Shown here: in pieces, positions 7,908 to 16,344 of the stretch | How the letters are laid out: every line of letters starts with the position of its first letter | Position numbering within the stretch: the stretch's first letter is position 1 | Assembly (NCBI GenBank): GCA_945901125.1 | Contig: CAMDKD010000010.1 | Span: 16,506-80,505 of the forward strand | Source: Bordetella parapertussis | GTDB taxonomy: Bacteria; Pseudomonadota; Gammaproteobacteria; Burkholderiales; Burkholderiaceae_C | Length of the DNA: 64,000 nucleotides | Direction: 5' to 3' | The notes under the pieces: generated by a model | What the model saw: only the letters and a program-made list of their open reading frames with translations | The model's database searches: none | What the model was told of the DNA's origin: nothing | Made by a program: the position numbers and the translations under genes

Positions 7908-8790
7908 ATGTCAGCGCGTAATTTTGCGGGCCGCGACTGGCAATTTTGATGGCACCGATTTTGTTGCCCAGCTCAGCACAGCGCACCAAGTCCCAGCCCT
8001 GATCCAAACCAAATAACAAGGCGCTGCGCCAGGCGTCGCCGCAACCGGTAGGGTCGACGACTGCCTCTGCTTTGACCGGTGCCACCACTTGTTTGCTGCC
8101 TTGTTGCCAGACTTCACAACCGTGCTCGCCCAGTGTCACCACCAGTCCTTGCACCTTGGCGGAAATCGCTGCACTGTCCATGCCGGTACGGTCTGACAGC
8201 ATTTTTCCTTCGTAGTCATTGACCGTCACCCAGGTGGCCAGTTCAATGAAATGGCGCAAATCAGCGCCGTCAAACATGGGCAAGCCCTGACCCGGATCAA
8301 ACACAAACGGAATGCCTGCGGCGGCAAACTGTTCGGCGTGCTGCAACATGGCGTCACGGCCATCCGGCGACACAATGCCCAGCGTGATGTCAGCGCGTTT
8401 TTCGACACGGATGGTGTGCGCCTGCATCATGGCACCGGGGTGAAATGCAGTGATCTGGTTATTGTCCAGATCGGTCATGATCATGGCTTGCGCCGTGTAA
8501 TCATCGTCGACCATCTTCACAAAATCGGTAGGTATGCCCAGGTGCTTGAGCCGGTTGAAATAATTTTCACCGTCATTGCCCAGCGTGGCCATGGGCAAGG
8601 CGTGTCCGCCGAGCAGCTTCAATCCATAAGCGATATTGCCGGCGCAGCCGCCGAATTCACGCTGCAAACGCGGCACCAAAAACGACACATTCAGAATGTG
8701 CAATTGCTCGGGCAGGATTTGCTCTTTAAAGCGCCCCTCAAAATGCATGATGGTGTCAAACGCCAGCGAACCGCAAATTACTACTGCCAT
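7906..8790 (-). CDS. PfkB-family carbohydrate/nucleoside kinase
   Basis: This is a ribokinase-fold kinase of 294 residues. The N-terminal family signature is GGCAGNIAYGLKLLGG (near residue 47). The C-terminal signature is DPTGCGDAWRSALLFGL, whose Asp is the catalytic base; the usual GAGD reads GCGD here. The substrate cannot be read from sequence. Related Burkholderiales proteins are annotated simply as carbohydrate kinase, and some PfkB members of this type phosphorylate adenosine. It is the last gene of a minus-strand run with the DUF3426 gene (27 bp gap), prmA and accCB, an arrangement conserved in the order. Confidence 0.88.
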   Translation of the reverse strand: MAVVICGSLAFDTIMHFEGRFKEQILPEQLHILNVSFLVPRLQREFGGCAGNIAYGLKLLGGHALPMATLGNDGENYFNRLKHLGIPTDFVKMVDDDYTAQAMIMTDLDNNQITAFHPGAMMQAHTIRVEKRADITLGIVSPDGRDAMLQHAEQFAAAGIPFVFDPGQGLPMFDGADLRHFIELATWVTVNDYEGKMLSDRTGMDSAAISAKVQGLVVTLGEHGCEVWQQGSKQVVAPVKAEAVVDPTGCGDAWRSALLFGLDQGWDLVRCAELGNKIGAIKIASRGPQNYALT

Positions 8791-8817
8791 GGTCTTTCCA
8801 ATCTTTTAAAAAATAAT

Positions 8818-9501
8818 TCAAGGGTAAAAAAGCAAGGCTTTGAAGCCGTCTATGTCAACAGACACAGCAGGCTCAAGGCTGAAGGTGAAGGAGAAATTCT
8901 GGTTGCGCCGGGCCGGCAAAATATCAGTCAAGCCCAGTTGAGCGGCAGTGATCACCTTGCGCACTCTGACTTCACCGTGGCTGGTCAAACTCAGCTCCAG
9001 CGAGGGTGCAGCCAACTCTGCGTCCCCGAGGTTGCGCACCACGCCTTCAAACACAAGGCGGTTATCCGCCAGTCGTTTGAAACTGCTGGACTCTATAGAT
9101 ACTTGTTCCGGATCTTTAAAGGGCAGCACATCACAGGCGAGTGGCTGACACAGACAAAGCAATACGGGTCTGAGTTCTGGCACGCGCGCAGCCAGCCAAT
9201 GTCGCTGAAACAAGATGAGTTGAAGTAAAAAAACCCCGGCAAATACGCATTGCATCCACAGCCACAGGGAGAATGGTTTTTTTCTGACAGGCGTTGCGCT
9301 TTGGCGATTCTGAGAAGGACGCGACAGCGGTTGTGTGAATTCCTGCACCGGCCTGGGATCGTCCATTTCATACAAATGCTGATCGACGGCGAACATGTGT
9401 GCACAACGCCCGCAGCGTACCCATCCGTCAGCCACACTCAAATGTTCAGGCAGCACAGTGAAGCCGGTTTGGCATTGCGGGCAAAGAGTGACGATGGCCA
9501 T
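8818..9501 (-). CDS. Zinc-ribbon, DUF3426-domain membrane protein
   Basis: The 227-residue protein begins with an MJ0042-type zinc ribbon (CPQC at residues 8-11 and CGRC near 31). A variable linker follows, then one membrane helix around residues 80-100, then an extracytoplasmic DUF3426 domain rich in beta strands. The function is unknown; the layout suggests a membrane-anchored sensor or assembly factor. It lies 32 bp after prmA, as in many Burkholderiales, and may be co-transcribed with it. Confidence 0.85.
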   Translation of the reverse strand: MAIVTLCPQCQTGFTVLPEHLSVADGWVRCGRCAHMFAVDQHLYEMDDPRPVQEFTQPLSRPSQNRQSATPVRKKPFSLWLWMQCVFAGVFLLQLILFQRHWLAARVPELRPVLLCLCQPLACDVLPFKDPEQVSIESSSFKRLADNRLVFEGVVRNLGDAELAAPSLELSLTSHGEVRVRKVITAAQLGLTDILPARRNQNFSFTFSLEPAVSVDIDGFKALLFYP

Positions 9502-9533
9502 GCGCTATGCCTTTTAATACAACGGCTGCCGTT

Positions 9534-10421
9534 TCATGCCGCCGCTACGCCGTGCATCAGCACCCAACCGTCTTGGCGGTCAGCCACTTGCAGCCTCATA
9601 TGCGCTTGGTACGCGGCTTGAATCTCATCCACCTGCCGCTCCAAAATACCGGCCAGCAGTAATTGTCCGCCTTGTTGTACATGGGCACACAAGAGCGGCG
9701 CCAGCACTTTCAACGGTGCCGCCAGTATGTTGGCAAGCACCAGCGCATACAAGCCCTGCGCCATGTCTGGCAAGCCGGTGTTCACGCTGACCTGGTTGTC
9801 TGTTGCATTGGCAAGCGTCGCCTTGACAGCATCAGCATCGATGTCGACAGCGTCTACATGGGCCGCGCCCATCATTGCGGCGCCTATGGCCAGAATGCCG
9901 GAGCCGCAACCGTAATCCAACACGCGCTGACCTGACGGCGGGTGTGTGGCGATCCAGCGCAAACACATGCGCGTGGTGGGGTGTGTGCCGGTGCCAAAGG
10001 CCAGTCCGGGATCGAGTCGCAACACCCACTTAGCTTGCGCGGGTGGCTGGTGCCAGCTGGGCACCACCCAGAATTCGTCTGTGATGGGCACAGGTTCAAA
10101 CTGCGATTGCGTCAAGCGCACCCAGTCCTGCTCTTCAACAGTATGTATACCAAGCAGGCTGGAGTCAGCGAAAAAATCCTGCAATGCAAGCAATTGACTG
10201 GCGTCAAGCGCAGCGGCTTCGTTATCAAACAAAGCCACGACTTGTGAGCGCAACCAACCGGTGGCGGGTGGCGGCATGCCGGGTTCACCGAACAAAGCCT
10301 GCTCCTGATCGGTGTGTGCGTCAGCGTCTTCCACCGAGACACTGAGCGCATCCAATGCGATCAAGGCATCGCTGATCTGCTCGACCTGGTCTTGCGGACA
10401 TTGCAGGCGCAACTCAACCAT
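9534..10421 (-). CDS. prmA: Ribosomal protein L11 methyltransferase
   Basis: PrmA is the SAM-dependent enzyme that trimethylates ribosomal protein L11. The N-terminal substrate-recognition domain (VELRLQCPQDQVEQISDAL) is followed by the Rossmann methyltransferase domain with the SAM motif VLDYGCGSGILAIGA and the NILA motif. The start is ATG 10421, whose A is shared with the accC TAA (TAATG). An opening eight codons upstream exists inside accC but would add residues absent from the family. At 295 residues it is close to E. coli PrmA. It is translationally coupled to accC. Confidence 0.94.
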   Translation of the reverse strand: MVELRLQCPQDQVEQISDALIALDALSVSVEDADAHTDQEQALFGEPGMPPPATGWLRSQVVALFDNEAAALDASQLLALQDFFADSSLLGIHTVEEQDWVRLTQSQFEPVPITDEFWVVPSWHQPPAQAKWVLRLDPGLAFGTGTHPTTRMCLRWIATHPPSGQRVLDYGCGSGILAIGAAMMGAAHVDAVDIDADAVKATLANATDNQVSVNTGLPDMAQGLYALVLANILAAPLKVLAPLLCAHVQQGGQLLLAGILERQVDEIQAAYQAHMRLQVADRQDGWVLMHGVAAA

Positions 10422-11770
10422 TAACTGCGCCGCACTGCCAGCCATTCTTCCAGGTAGTGGATATTGGTACCACCACCGACGAAGCCGGGATCGTTCATCA
10501 ACTCGCGGTGTAAAGCGATGTTGGTGCTGATGCCCTCGACCACGGTTTCACCCAGCGCCGTGCGCATGCGCGCCAGGGCGTGTTCGCGCGAGTCGCCGTG
10601 CACAATGATTTTGCCAATCATCGAGTCGTAATTCGAAGGGACGAAGTAATTGGTATAGACATGCGAATCGACGCGCACGCCCGGACCACCCGGCGGGTGC
10701 CACATGGTGATGCGACCGGGTGAAGGCGTGAACTTGAACGGGTCTTCGGCATTCACGCGGCATTCAATGGCGTGGCCTTTGATCTCAATCTGCCGCTGGG
10801 TGTAAGGCAGTTTCATGCCGGACGCAGTCATGATCTGGGTTTTGACAATGTCCACACCGGTGATGAATTCGGTGACCGGATGTTCCACCTGAACCCGGGT
10901 GTTCATTTCAATGAAATAAAACTCGCCGTTTTCGTACAAAAACTCAAACGTACCGGCGCCGCGGTAACCCATTTTTTTACAGGCTGCTACACAGCGTTCG
11001 CCGATGCGCTCTATCAGCTTGCGCGCAATACCCGGGGCCGGCGCTTCTTCAATCACCTTTTGGTGACGCCGCTGCATAGAGCAGTCGCGCTCGCCCAGGT
11101 AAATGGCATTCTTGAAGTTGTCCGCCATGATTTGAATTTCAATGTGCCTGGGGTTTTGCAGGTATTTCTCCATGTAAACCGCAGGGTTGCCAAAGGCTGC
11201 ACCGGCCTCGGCCTTGGTGGTTTGCACCGCATGAATCAGTGCGGCTTCGTTATGGACAACGCGCATGCCGCGACCGCCGCCGCCGCCCGCCGCCTTGATG
11301 ATGACCGGATAACCAACGGCTTTGCCGATACGCCGGATTTGCGCCGGGTCGTCGGGCAACTCGCCTTCGGAGCCGGGCACACAAGGCACACCGGCCTTGA
11401 TCATGGCCTGCTTGGCTGAGACTTTGTCGCCCATCATGCGGATGGACTCGGGCGTAGGCCCGATGAACACAAAACCGCTTTTCTCGACACGTTCGGCGAA
11501 GTCGGCGTTTTCGCTCAAAAAACCGTAGCCGGGGTGAATCGCCTGGGCATCGGTAACTTCAGCCGCCGAAATAATGGCCGGCATGTTCAGATAGCTTTGG
11601 GCGGAAGGCGCCGGGCCTATGCATACGGCCTCCTCGGCCAGCTTGACGTACTTGGCCTCGCGATCGGCTTCGGAATACACCACCACAGCTTCAACGCCGA
11701 GTTCCTTGCAAGCGCGCTGAATGCGCAGTGCAATTTCGCCCCGGTTGGCGATCAGAATCTTTTTAAACAT
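10421..11770 (-). CDS. accC: Acetyl-CoA carboxylase, biotin carboxylase subunit
   Basis: AccC carboxylates the biotin on AccB using ATP and bicarbonate, the first half-reaction of malonyl-CoA and fatty-acid synthesis. At 449 residues it is full length. Features include MFKKILIANRGEIALR at the start, the ATP-grasp glycine loop GGGGGRGMRVV near residue 163, ERDCSMQRRHQK, and the catalytic region EMNTRVQVEHPVTE. It lies 9 bp after accB, in the usual accB-accC order, and shares one base with prmA. Confidence 0.97.
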   Translation of the reverse strand: MFKKILIANRGEIALRIQRACKELGVEAVVVYSEADREAKYVKLAEEAVCIGPAPSAQSYLNMPAIISAAEVTDAQAIHPGYGFLSENADFAERVEKSGFVFIGPTPESIRMMGDKVSAKQAMIKAGVPCVPGSEGELPDDPAQIRRIGKAVGYPVIIKAAGGGGGRGMRVVHNEAALIHAVQTTKAEAGAAFGNPAVYMEKYLQNPRHIEIQIMADNFKNAIYLGERDCSMQRRHQKVIEEAPAPGIARKLIERIGERCVAACKKMGYRGAGTFEFLYENGEFYFIEMNTRVQVEHPVTEFITGVDIVKTQIMTASGMKLPYTQRQIEIKGHAIECRVNAEDPFKFTPSPGRITMWHPPGGPGVRVDSHVYTNYFVPSNYDSMIGKIIVHGDSREHALARMRTALGETVVEGISTNIALHRELMNDPGFVGGGTNIHYLEEWLAVRRS

Positions 11771-11779
11771 GTCCGGGGA

Positions 11780-12235
11780 TCACTCAATCAAGAACATGGG
11801 TTGGCCGTATTCAACCGCCTGTCCGTTGTCCACCAGAATGCGGGAGACGGTGCCGCTTTTGTCTGCTTCGATTTCATTAAGGATTTTCATGGCCTCGATG
11901 ATGCAAATGGTTTCGCCTTCCTTGACCACGCTGCCGACCTGCACAAAAGGCTTGGAATCAGGGCTGGACGAGGTGTAGAAAGTGCCGACCATGGGCGACT
12001 TGACCACATGACCGCTAGGCACCGGGGCTTCGACAGCTGCATCCGGGGTAGCAGCAGCAACGCTCGCGGGCGCAGCCACCGGGGTGGCTACCATGACCGG
12101 GGCGGCCATCGCCACCGGCGCGCCGACCGGACCTTTGACAATGCGGACCTTGCCTTCAGCCTCGGTGATTTCCAACTCCGACACATTGGACTCGGAGACC
12201 AGATCGATCAGGGTTTTGAGTTTTCTTAAATCCAT
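11780..12235 (-). CDS. accB: Acetyl-CoA carboxylase, biotin carboxyl carrier protein
   Basis: AccB carries the biotin that shuttles CO2 between AccC and the carboxyltransferase. The 151-residue protein has the N-terminal MDLRKLKTLIDLVSES helix, an Ala/Pro/Val-rich flexible linker (about residues 42-70), and a C-terminal biotinyl domain with the biotinylated Lys in EAMKILNEIEA. ATG 12235 matches the family start; an in-frame opening nine codons upstream is rejected. No strong Shine-Dalgarno is visible. It heads the accB-accC-prmA-DUF3426-PfkB run. Confidence 0.96.
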   Translation of the reverse strand: MDLRKLKTLIDLVSESNVSELEITEAEGKVRIVKGPVGAPVAMAAPVMVATPVAAPASVAAATPDAAVEAPVPSGHVVKSPMVGTFYTSSSPDSKPFVQVGSVVKEGETICIIEAMKILNEIEADKSGTVSRILVDNGQAVEYGQPMFLIE

Positions 12236-12320
12236 GTAGTTGCAGTCAATTGCTGTTAACAAGCAGGTAATTTACACCATTTGCAGAAAGTAGCCAAATA
12301 CGACCAAGGCCCTCAAAAGC

Positions 12321-12863
12321 TCAAAGCCAGTCGCTGATATCGCCCTCAGTCAGTTTACCGAGCTTGCGAAAGCGTAAACCGCCTTGTGCATCTATCACCA
12401 AAGTAAAGGGCAAACCACCAGCCTGGTTGCCCAGCGCAGTCATCAAATCGGTACCGTTCAAACCAGCCATGGCTATGGAATATTCTACCGGATGCTGAGT
12501 CAGAAAACGCTTGACAGCGCTCGGCTGATCTATGGCCAAACCCAGAACTTGCCAGCTTTTAGCCTTATTTTGCTGATAAAAGGCGTTCAATAAAGGCATT
12601 TCTTCGACACAAGGGGTACACCAGGTAGCCCAGAAATTAACCACCAGCGGACGACCCTTGAAATCTGCCAAGCGCAAGGGCGGACCTTCAATCGAGTCAA
12701 ATTCTGCACTCCACAAAGCATCGATGGAAGCGCTTTTTGCACTCTTGAGCCCAAGCCTCCACCAGGCGAAGCCCGCGCCTGCGGCCAATGCACCGGCGGC
12801 CACGGCCAGCAAACTGCGCCTGCCGTGACTGGCATTAACGGGTAAAGGGTTTTCCTGAGTCAT
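12321..12863 (-). CDS. TlpA-like thiol:disulfide protein, membrane-anchored
   Basis: This 180-residue thioredoxin-fold protein of the TlpA/ResA/AhpC-TSA group has the active site WATWCTPCVEEMP. It is N-terminally anchored: the segment following GRRSLLAVAAG is hydrophobic and could be a signal anchor or Tat-like signal. It likely acts outside the cytoplasm as a thiol reductase, for example in cytochrome or envelope protein maturation, but the partner cannot be read. Its ATG overlaps the stop of the upstream unknown gene (ATGA at 12860), so the two are coupled. Confidence 0.87.
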   Translation of the reverse strand: MTQENPLPVNASHGRRSLLAVAAGALAAGAGFAWWRLGLKSAKSASIDALWSAEFDSIEGPPLRLADFKGRPLVVNFWATWCTPCVEEMPLLNAFYQQNKAKSWQVLGLAIDQPSAVKRFLTQHPVEYSIAMAGLNGTDLMTALGNQAGGLPFTLVIDAQGGLRFRKLGKLTEGDISDWL

Positions 12864-13453
12864 GTCACATTGTCTATCAACTGGCGCAGTCCAGCGATAT
12901 CCCCTCGCATCGGTCGGCCCCGGCTGTCCGGCAGCAAAGCGCCGCGCAAATCGTCGTAGTCATACACCATGAGATGAACGCCTATGTCTTCGTTCAGTTC
13001 CGGGCAGTGGCTGTGTATGCTGAGTGCGTCTACGGTCTCACCGCGAAAACCGCTGACAGCACTGACGTCAAAACGCACCTCTTTGTCCAGCAGCGCCAAC
13101 TCGGCCTGTTTGCTGTCATCGCAAAACAATTGAATGTAAATATCTGACAAACGCGTGGCGGTACCGCGCCAGACTGCGCCGCTCAAGTGCGGCCTGAATG
13201 CCTGCAAGCGCTGCATCCACACCAAAGCCAGGCGGCGCAAGGCCAGCAATTCCTGCGGCTGGCTATCTGCGCAAAACAGCTGCACATAGTCCATGACCTC
13301 GTTTTCCAGCGTCTCGTTGTCCGGCAAGGCTTGGCGCGCAGGCAAGCCCAGTTCGCGCAAAGCGCGGCGTTTCGCGGGGCCGTATTCCAGACCTTCCTCG
13401 ACCACCAGCCGCGCGGCGGTGGCGGCAATTTCCTGTTTGATATCGTTTGACAT
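12860..13453 (-). CDS. Uncharacterised conserved protein beside mpl
   Basis: The product is 197 residues, soluble, with no signal peptide. I do not recognise a characterised family. The middle part, SGAVWRGTATRLSDIYIQLF, faintly resembles the G-x-x-x-G-x-x-x-x-SDID heart of nucleotidyltransferase-fold proteins, but the second Asp is Tyr. That link is weak and no activity should be assumed. It is divergent from mpl (90 bp apart) and overlaps the TlpA-like gene. ATG 13453 (MSNDIKQEIAA) was preferred to an upstream TTG opening. Confidence 0.7.
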   Translation of the reverse strand: MSNDIKQEIAATAARLVVEEGLEYGPAKRRALRELGLPARQALPDNETLENEVMDYVQLFCADSQPQELLALRRLALVWMQRLQAFRPHLSGAVWRGTATRLSDIYIQLFCDDSKQAELALLDKEVRFDVSAVSGFRGETVDALSIHSHCPELNEDIGVHLMVYDYDDLRGALLPDSRGRPMRGDIAGLRQLIDNVT

Positions 13454-13543
13454 GCGAGAGATTGTGACCTGAACAGGCAAGCCCGCAGCGGCATTCCGGT
13501 CTTGCTCATGCCTGTCAAGCGGCGACTTCTACAATGCACGTCC

Positions 13544-14950
13544 ATGCACATACATATATTAGGCATTTGCGGCACTTTCATGGGTGGTCTGGCCGCCTTG
13601 GCCCGCGAAGCCGGTCACCGGGTCACCGGTTGCGACACCGGCGTTTACCCCCCGATGAGCGACCAATTGCGCGCCCTGGGCATTGAATTGATCGAAGGCT
13701 ACGACGCGGCTCAACTGTCGCTGAAGCCCGATATGTTTGTGGTCGGCAACGTGGTGTCACGAGCGCGCACCGCAGACGGTTCGCCACGCTATCCCTTGAT
13801 GGAAGCGATTTTGGAAGCCGGTCTGCCCTATACCAGCGGCCCGCAATGGTTGAGCGACCATGTCTTACACGCGCCCGGCCAGACCCGGCATGTGCTGGCA
13901 GTCGCCGGTACGCACGGCAAAACCACCACCACCGCCATGCTGAGTTGGATTTTGGATCAAGCCGGTTTGACGCCCGGTTTTTTGATTGGCGGCGTACCGC
14001 TGAATTTCGGCGTGTCTGCGCGCCTCGGGCAACTGGCTGCAGGACAAACACGACCTTTGTTTGTCATCGAGGCCGATGAATACGACACCGCGTTTTTCGA
14101 CAAGCGCAGCAAGTTTGTGCATTACCGCCCGCGCACCGCCGTGCTGAACAATCTGGAGTTTGATCACGCGGATATTTTTGACAACCTCGCGGCCATTGAG
14201 CGTCAGTTCCACCATTTGGTGCGCACCGTGCCGGGCAGCGGCTGTCTGGTGGTAAACGCAGAACAAGACAGCTTGCAACGTGTGCTGGGCATGGGTCACT
14301 GGAGCCCGGTCGCCGGTTTCGGCCAAGGCGGTGAATGGCAGGCTCAGGGTGAGCCGCATGATTTCGCGGTGCTACAAGCCGGCAAGCCGGTGGCGCAGGT
14401 TCGTTGGAATTTGACTGGCGTGCATAACCAAATGAATGCACTCGCGGCCATAGCCGCAGCCGCGCATGTAGGCGTCACGCCTGCGCAGGCGGGCGCGGCA
14501 TTGGCGGGTTTTGAGAATGTGCGACGCCGCATGGAATTGCGCGGCAGCATAGGCAGCGGTGTTCAAGCCATTCAAGTGTTTGACGATTTCGCCCATCACC
14601 CGACGGCGATTCGCACCACCTTGGATGGCTTGCGCCGACGCGTTGGCCAGGCCCGCATCCTGGCGGTGTTTGAGCCGCGCAGCAACACCATGAAACTCGG
14701 CGCCATGAAATCGCAATTGCCGTGGAGTCTGGAGCAAGCCGATCTGGCGTTTTGTCATACCGCCGGTTTGGATTGGGATGCGGCAGAAGCGCTGTCGTCC
14801 ATGGGCGCGCGCGCCAGTGTGGCCGCCAACATTGATACGCTGGTGGCGCAGGTCAAAGCCGCCGCACGGCCCGGCGATCAGATAGTCTGCATGAGCAACG
14901 GCGGATTCGGCGGCGTCCACCAAAAACTACTGGATGCCTTGAAGCACTGA
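13544..14950 (+). CDS. mpl: UDP-N-acetylmuramate:L-alanyl-gamma-D-glutamyl-meso-diaminopimelate ligase
   Basis: Mpl rejoins the tripeptide recycled from peptidoglycan to UDP-MurNAc, saving de novo MurC/D/E steps. It is a Mur ligase of 468 residues: N-terminal nucleotide fold MHIHILGICGTFMGGLA (the GTFMGG form distinguishes Mpl from MurC), ATP loop VAGTHGKTTTTAM near residue 120, EADEYDTAFFDKRSKF, and the C-terminal domain with DDFAHHPTA. ATG 13544 was chosen because the family begins MHIHILGI; earlier openings add unrelated residues. TACAAT at 13530-13535 is a plausible -10, giving almost no 5' leader. With ampD it supplies the recycling pathway. Confidence 0.95.
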   Translation: MHIHILGICGTFMGGLAALAREAGHRVTGCDTGVYPPMSDQLRALGIELIEGYDAAQLSLKPDMFVVGNVVSRARTADGSPRYPLMEAILEAGLPYTSGPQWLSDHVLHAPGQTRHVLAVAGTHGKTTTTAMLSWILDQAGLTPGFLIGGVPLNFGVSARLGQLAAGQTRPLFVIEADEYDTAFFDKRSKFVHYRPRTAVLNNLEFDHADIFDNLAAIERQFHHLVRTVPGSGCLVVNAEQDSLQRVLGMGHWSPVAGFGQGGEWQAQGEPHDFAVLQAGKPVAQVRWNLTGVHNQMNALAAIAAAAHVGVTPAQAGAALAGFENVRRRMELRGSIGSGVQAIQVFDDFAHHPTAIRTTLDGLRRRVGQARILAVFEPRSNTMKLGAMKSQLPWSLEQADLAFCHTAGLDWDAAEALSSMGARASVAANIDTLVAQVKAAARPGDQIVCMSNGGFGGVHQKLLDALKH

Positions 14951-14977
14951 CCAACGGACGCACATCATTCACCCCAT

Positions 14978-15005
14978 AAAAAAACGGACTGCATGCAGTC
15001 CGTTT
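14978..15005 (-). terminator. Intrinsic terminator of aroG
   Basis: The perfect palindrome AAACGGACTG with CAGTCCGTTT (14982-15005) is followed on the minus strand by seven T (14984-14978). It lies between the convergent mpl and aroG stops and can serve aroG. Confidence 0.85.
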
Positions 15006-15017
15006 CCACAGTTAGGT

Positions 15018-16136
15018 TTATTTTTTCGCTTTGCGCCGCGCCTTGATGCCTGCGTCCAGCGCTTGCAAGGCTTGCAGCGAATCTTCCCAAGATAGACAAG
15101 CGTCGGTGATGCTTTGGCCGTAGACCAAGCCCTCAACTTTGTCTTTACCGGGCGTGAATTTTTGCGCGCCGGGTTGTAAATGGCTTTCCACCATCACACC
15201 GAACACCTGGTGCGAGCCACCGGCGAGTTGCGCGGCTATGTCTTTGGCGACCACCAACTGGCGCTCGTGTTGTTTGCTGCTGTTGGCATGGCTGCAATCG
15301 ACCATCAAACTGGCTGGTAACTTGGCGGCTTCAAGCTCTTTGCAGGCCGCGGCCACACTGGCTGCGTCATAGTTTGGCGCTTTGCCGCCGCGCAAAATCA
15401 CATGGCAATCCGGGTTGCCTTGGGTTTGCACAATCGCCACCTGGCCGTTTTTATGCACTGACAAAAAGTGGTGGCCGCGTGCGGCGGCTTGTATCGCGTC
15501 GGTGGCGATTTTGATGTTGCCGTCGGTACCGTTTTTAAAACCAATCGGTGCTGACAAGCCCGAAGCCAATTCTCTGTGTACCTGGCTTTCGGTAGTGCGC
15601 GCGCCGATAGCACCCCAGCTGATCAGGTCGCCTATGTACTGCGGGGAAATCACGTCCAGAAATTCGCTGCCGGCCGGTACGCCGGCGCGGTTGATCTCGA
15701 TCAGCAATTGACGCGCAATGCGAAGGCCTTCATCGATGCGAAAACTCTCATCCAGGTAAGGATCGTTGATCAAGCCTTTCCAGCCTACCGTGGTGCGCGG
15801 TTTTTCAAAGTAAACGCGCATGACGATTTCCAGTGTGTCTTTGTACTTTTCGCGCTCGGTTTGCAAACGGCGCGCATAGTCAAGCGCAGCAGCCGGGTCG
15901 TGGATAGAGCAAGGGCCCATCACCACCAGCAGGCGGTCGTCCTTACCGGCCATGATTTTCGCAATGCGCTGGCGCGTATCACTGATCAGTTTTTCAACGG
16001 CAGTTCCGGCAATGGGAAAGAAGCGGATCAAATGTTCGGGTGGCGGCAACACGGTGATGTCCTTGATGCGTTGGTCGTCGGTCTGGCTGGTCTGGTCATC
16101 GATGGACGCATACGCATCTTTGGGATGGGATTTCAT
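15018..16136 (-). CDS. aroG: 3-deoxy-7-phosphoheptulonate (DAHP) synthase, class I
   Basis: The enzyme condenses phosphoenolpyruvate with erythrose-4-phosphate, the first step to chorismate and the aromatic amino acids. The 372-residue protein is an AroF/G/H-type class I enzyme. Recognisable parts are the phosphate/PEP motif VMGPCSIHDPAAALDYA, KPRTTVGWKG, IGARTTESQVHRELASGL, the metal-binding region VDCSHANSSK, and ESHLQPG near the end. Whether Phe or Tyr inhibits it cannot be told from sequence. CCAGGAG lies 7 nt upstream of the ATG. Transcription appears to be controlled by a Phe/Tyr attenuator at 16185-16310 and stopped at 15005-14978. Confidence 0.96.
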   Translation of the reverse strand: MKSHPKDAYASIDDQTSQTDDQRIKDITVLPPPEHLIRFFPIAGTAVEKLISDTRQRIAKIMAGKDDRLLVVMGPCSIHDPAAALDYARRLQTEREKYKDTLEIVMRVYFEKPRTTVGWKGLINDPYLDESFRIDEGLRIARQLLIEINRAGVPAGSEFLDVISPQYIGDLISWGAIGARTTESQVHRELASGLSAPIGFKNGTDGNIKIATDAIQAAARGHHFLSVHKNGQVAIVQTQGNPDCHVILRGGKAPNYDAASVAAACKELEAAKLPASLMVDCSHANSSKQHERQLVVAKDIAAQLAGGSHQVFGVMVESHLQPGAQKFTPGKDKVEGLVYGQSITDACLSWEDSLQALQALDAGIKARRKAKK

Positions 16137-16184
16137 GAAAGACTCCTGGAAAACTGCAACTGTGTGAAAGACAAGTTTGGGAAC

Positions 16185-16211
16185 AAAAAAAAACCGCCGG
16201 AAGCCGGCGGT
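16185..16211 (-). terminator. Attenuator (terminator) hairpin before aroG
   Basis: ACCGCCGG, loop CTT, CCGGCGGT (16211-16193) makes an 8-bp GC-rich stem ending in nine T on the minus strand (16193-16185), a textbook intrinsic terminator. It lies 49 bp upstream of the aroG start, so it must be bypassed for aroG expression. Its proximal arm is also the exact complement of a segment in the leader ORF. Confidence 0.9.
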
Positions 16212-16261
16212 AGGTTGGGGAGTTCAGAGCGTTGTTTGCGTTCAGACCTCTCGACCGCCGG
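16204..16261 (-). promoter_or_regulatory. Antiterminator pairing of the aroG leader
   Basis: The 8-nt segment CCGGCGGT at 16261-16254 lies inside the leader ORF (codons 17-19). It is perfectly complementary to ACCGCCGG at 16211-16204, the proximal arm of the terminator. The two pairings exclude each other. A ribosome stalled at the Phe/Tyr codons leaves 16261-16254 free to form the antiterminator. A ribosome reaching the stop at 16242 covers it, so the terminator forms. The mechanism is inferred from the trp/phe attenuator model. Confidence 0.78.
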
Positions 16262-16310
16262 TGGGGCGTGAGAAATAAAAATAAGCAAAGTGAAACGGGA
16301 CTAAATTCAT
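16242..16310 (-). CDS. Phe/Tyr-rich leader peptide of aroG
   Basis: This 22-codon ORF ends 31 bp before the terminator stem. Residues 6-13 read FHFAYFYF: four Phe and two Tyr codons within eight, like the E. coli pheA leader peptide. It starts at ATG 16310, 35 bp after the tldD stop, and ends at TGA 16244-16242. No Shine-Dalgarno is visible. A TACATT hexamer ends 8 nt before the ATG, so the leader could be translated from a nearly leaderless transcript. It has no product function of its own; it senses charged tRNA-Phe and tRNA-Tyr. Confidence 0.85.
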   Translation of the reverse strand: MNLVPFHFAYFYFSRPTGGREV

Positions 16311-16344
16311 GATTTGAAATGTAGCACAGGCGATGGGATCGTTT

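Noticed and set aside
8251..9228. 325-codon plus-strand frame
   Set aside because: It runs antisense through the PfkB kinase and the DUF3426 gene, both clearly coding on the minus strand, and has no recognisable domain.
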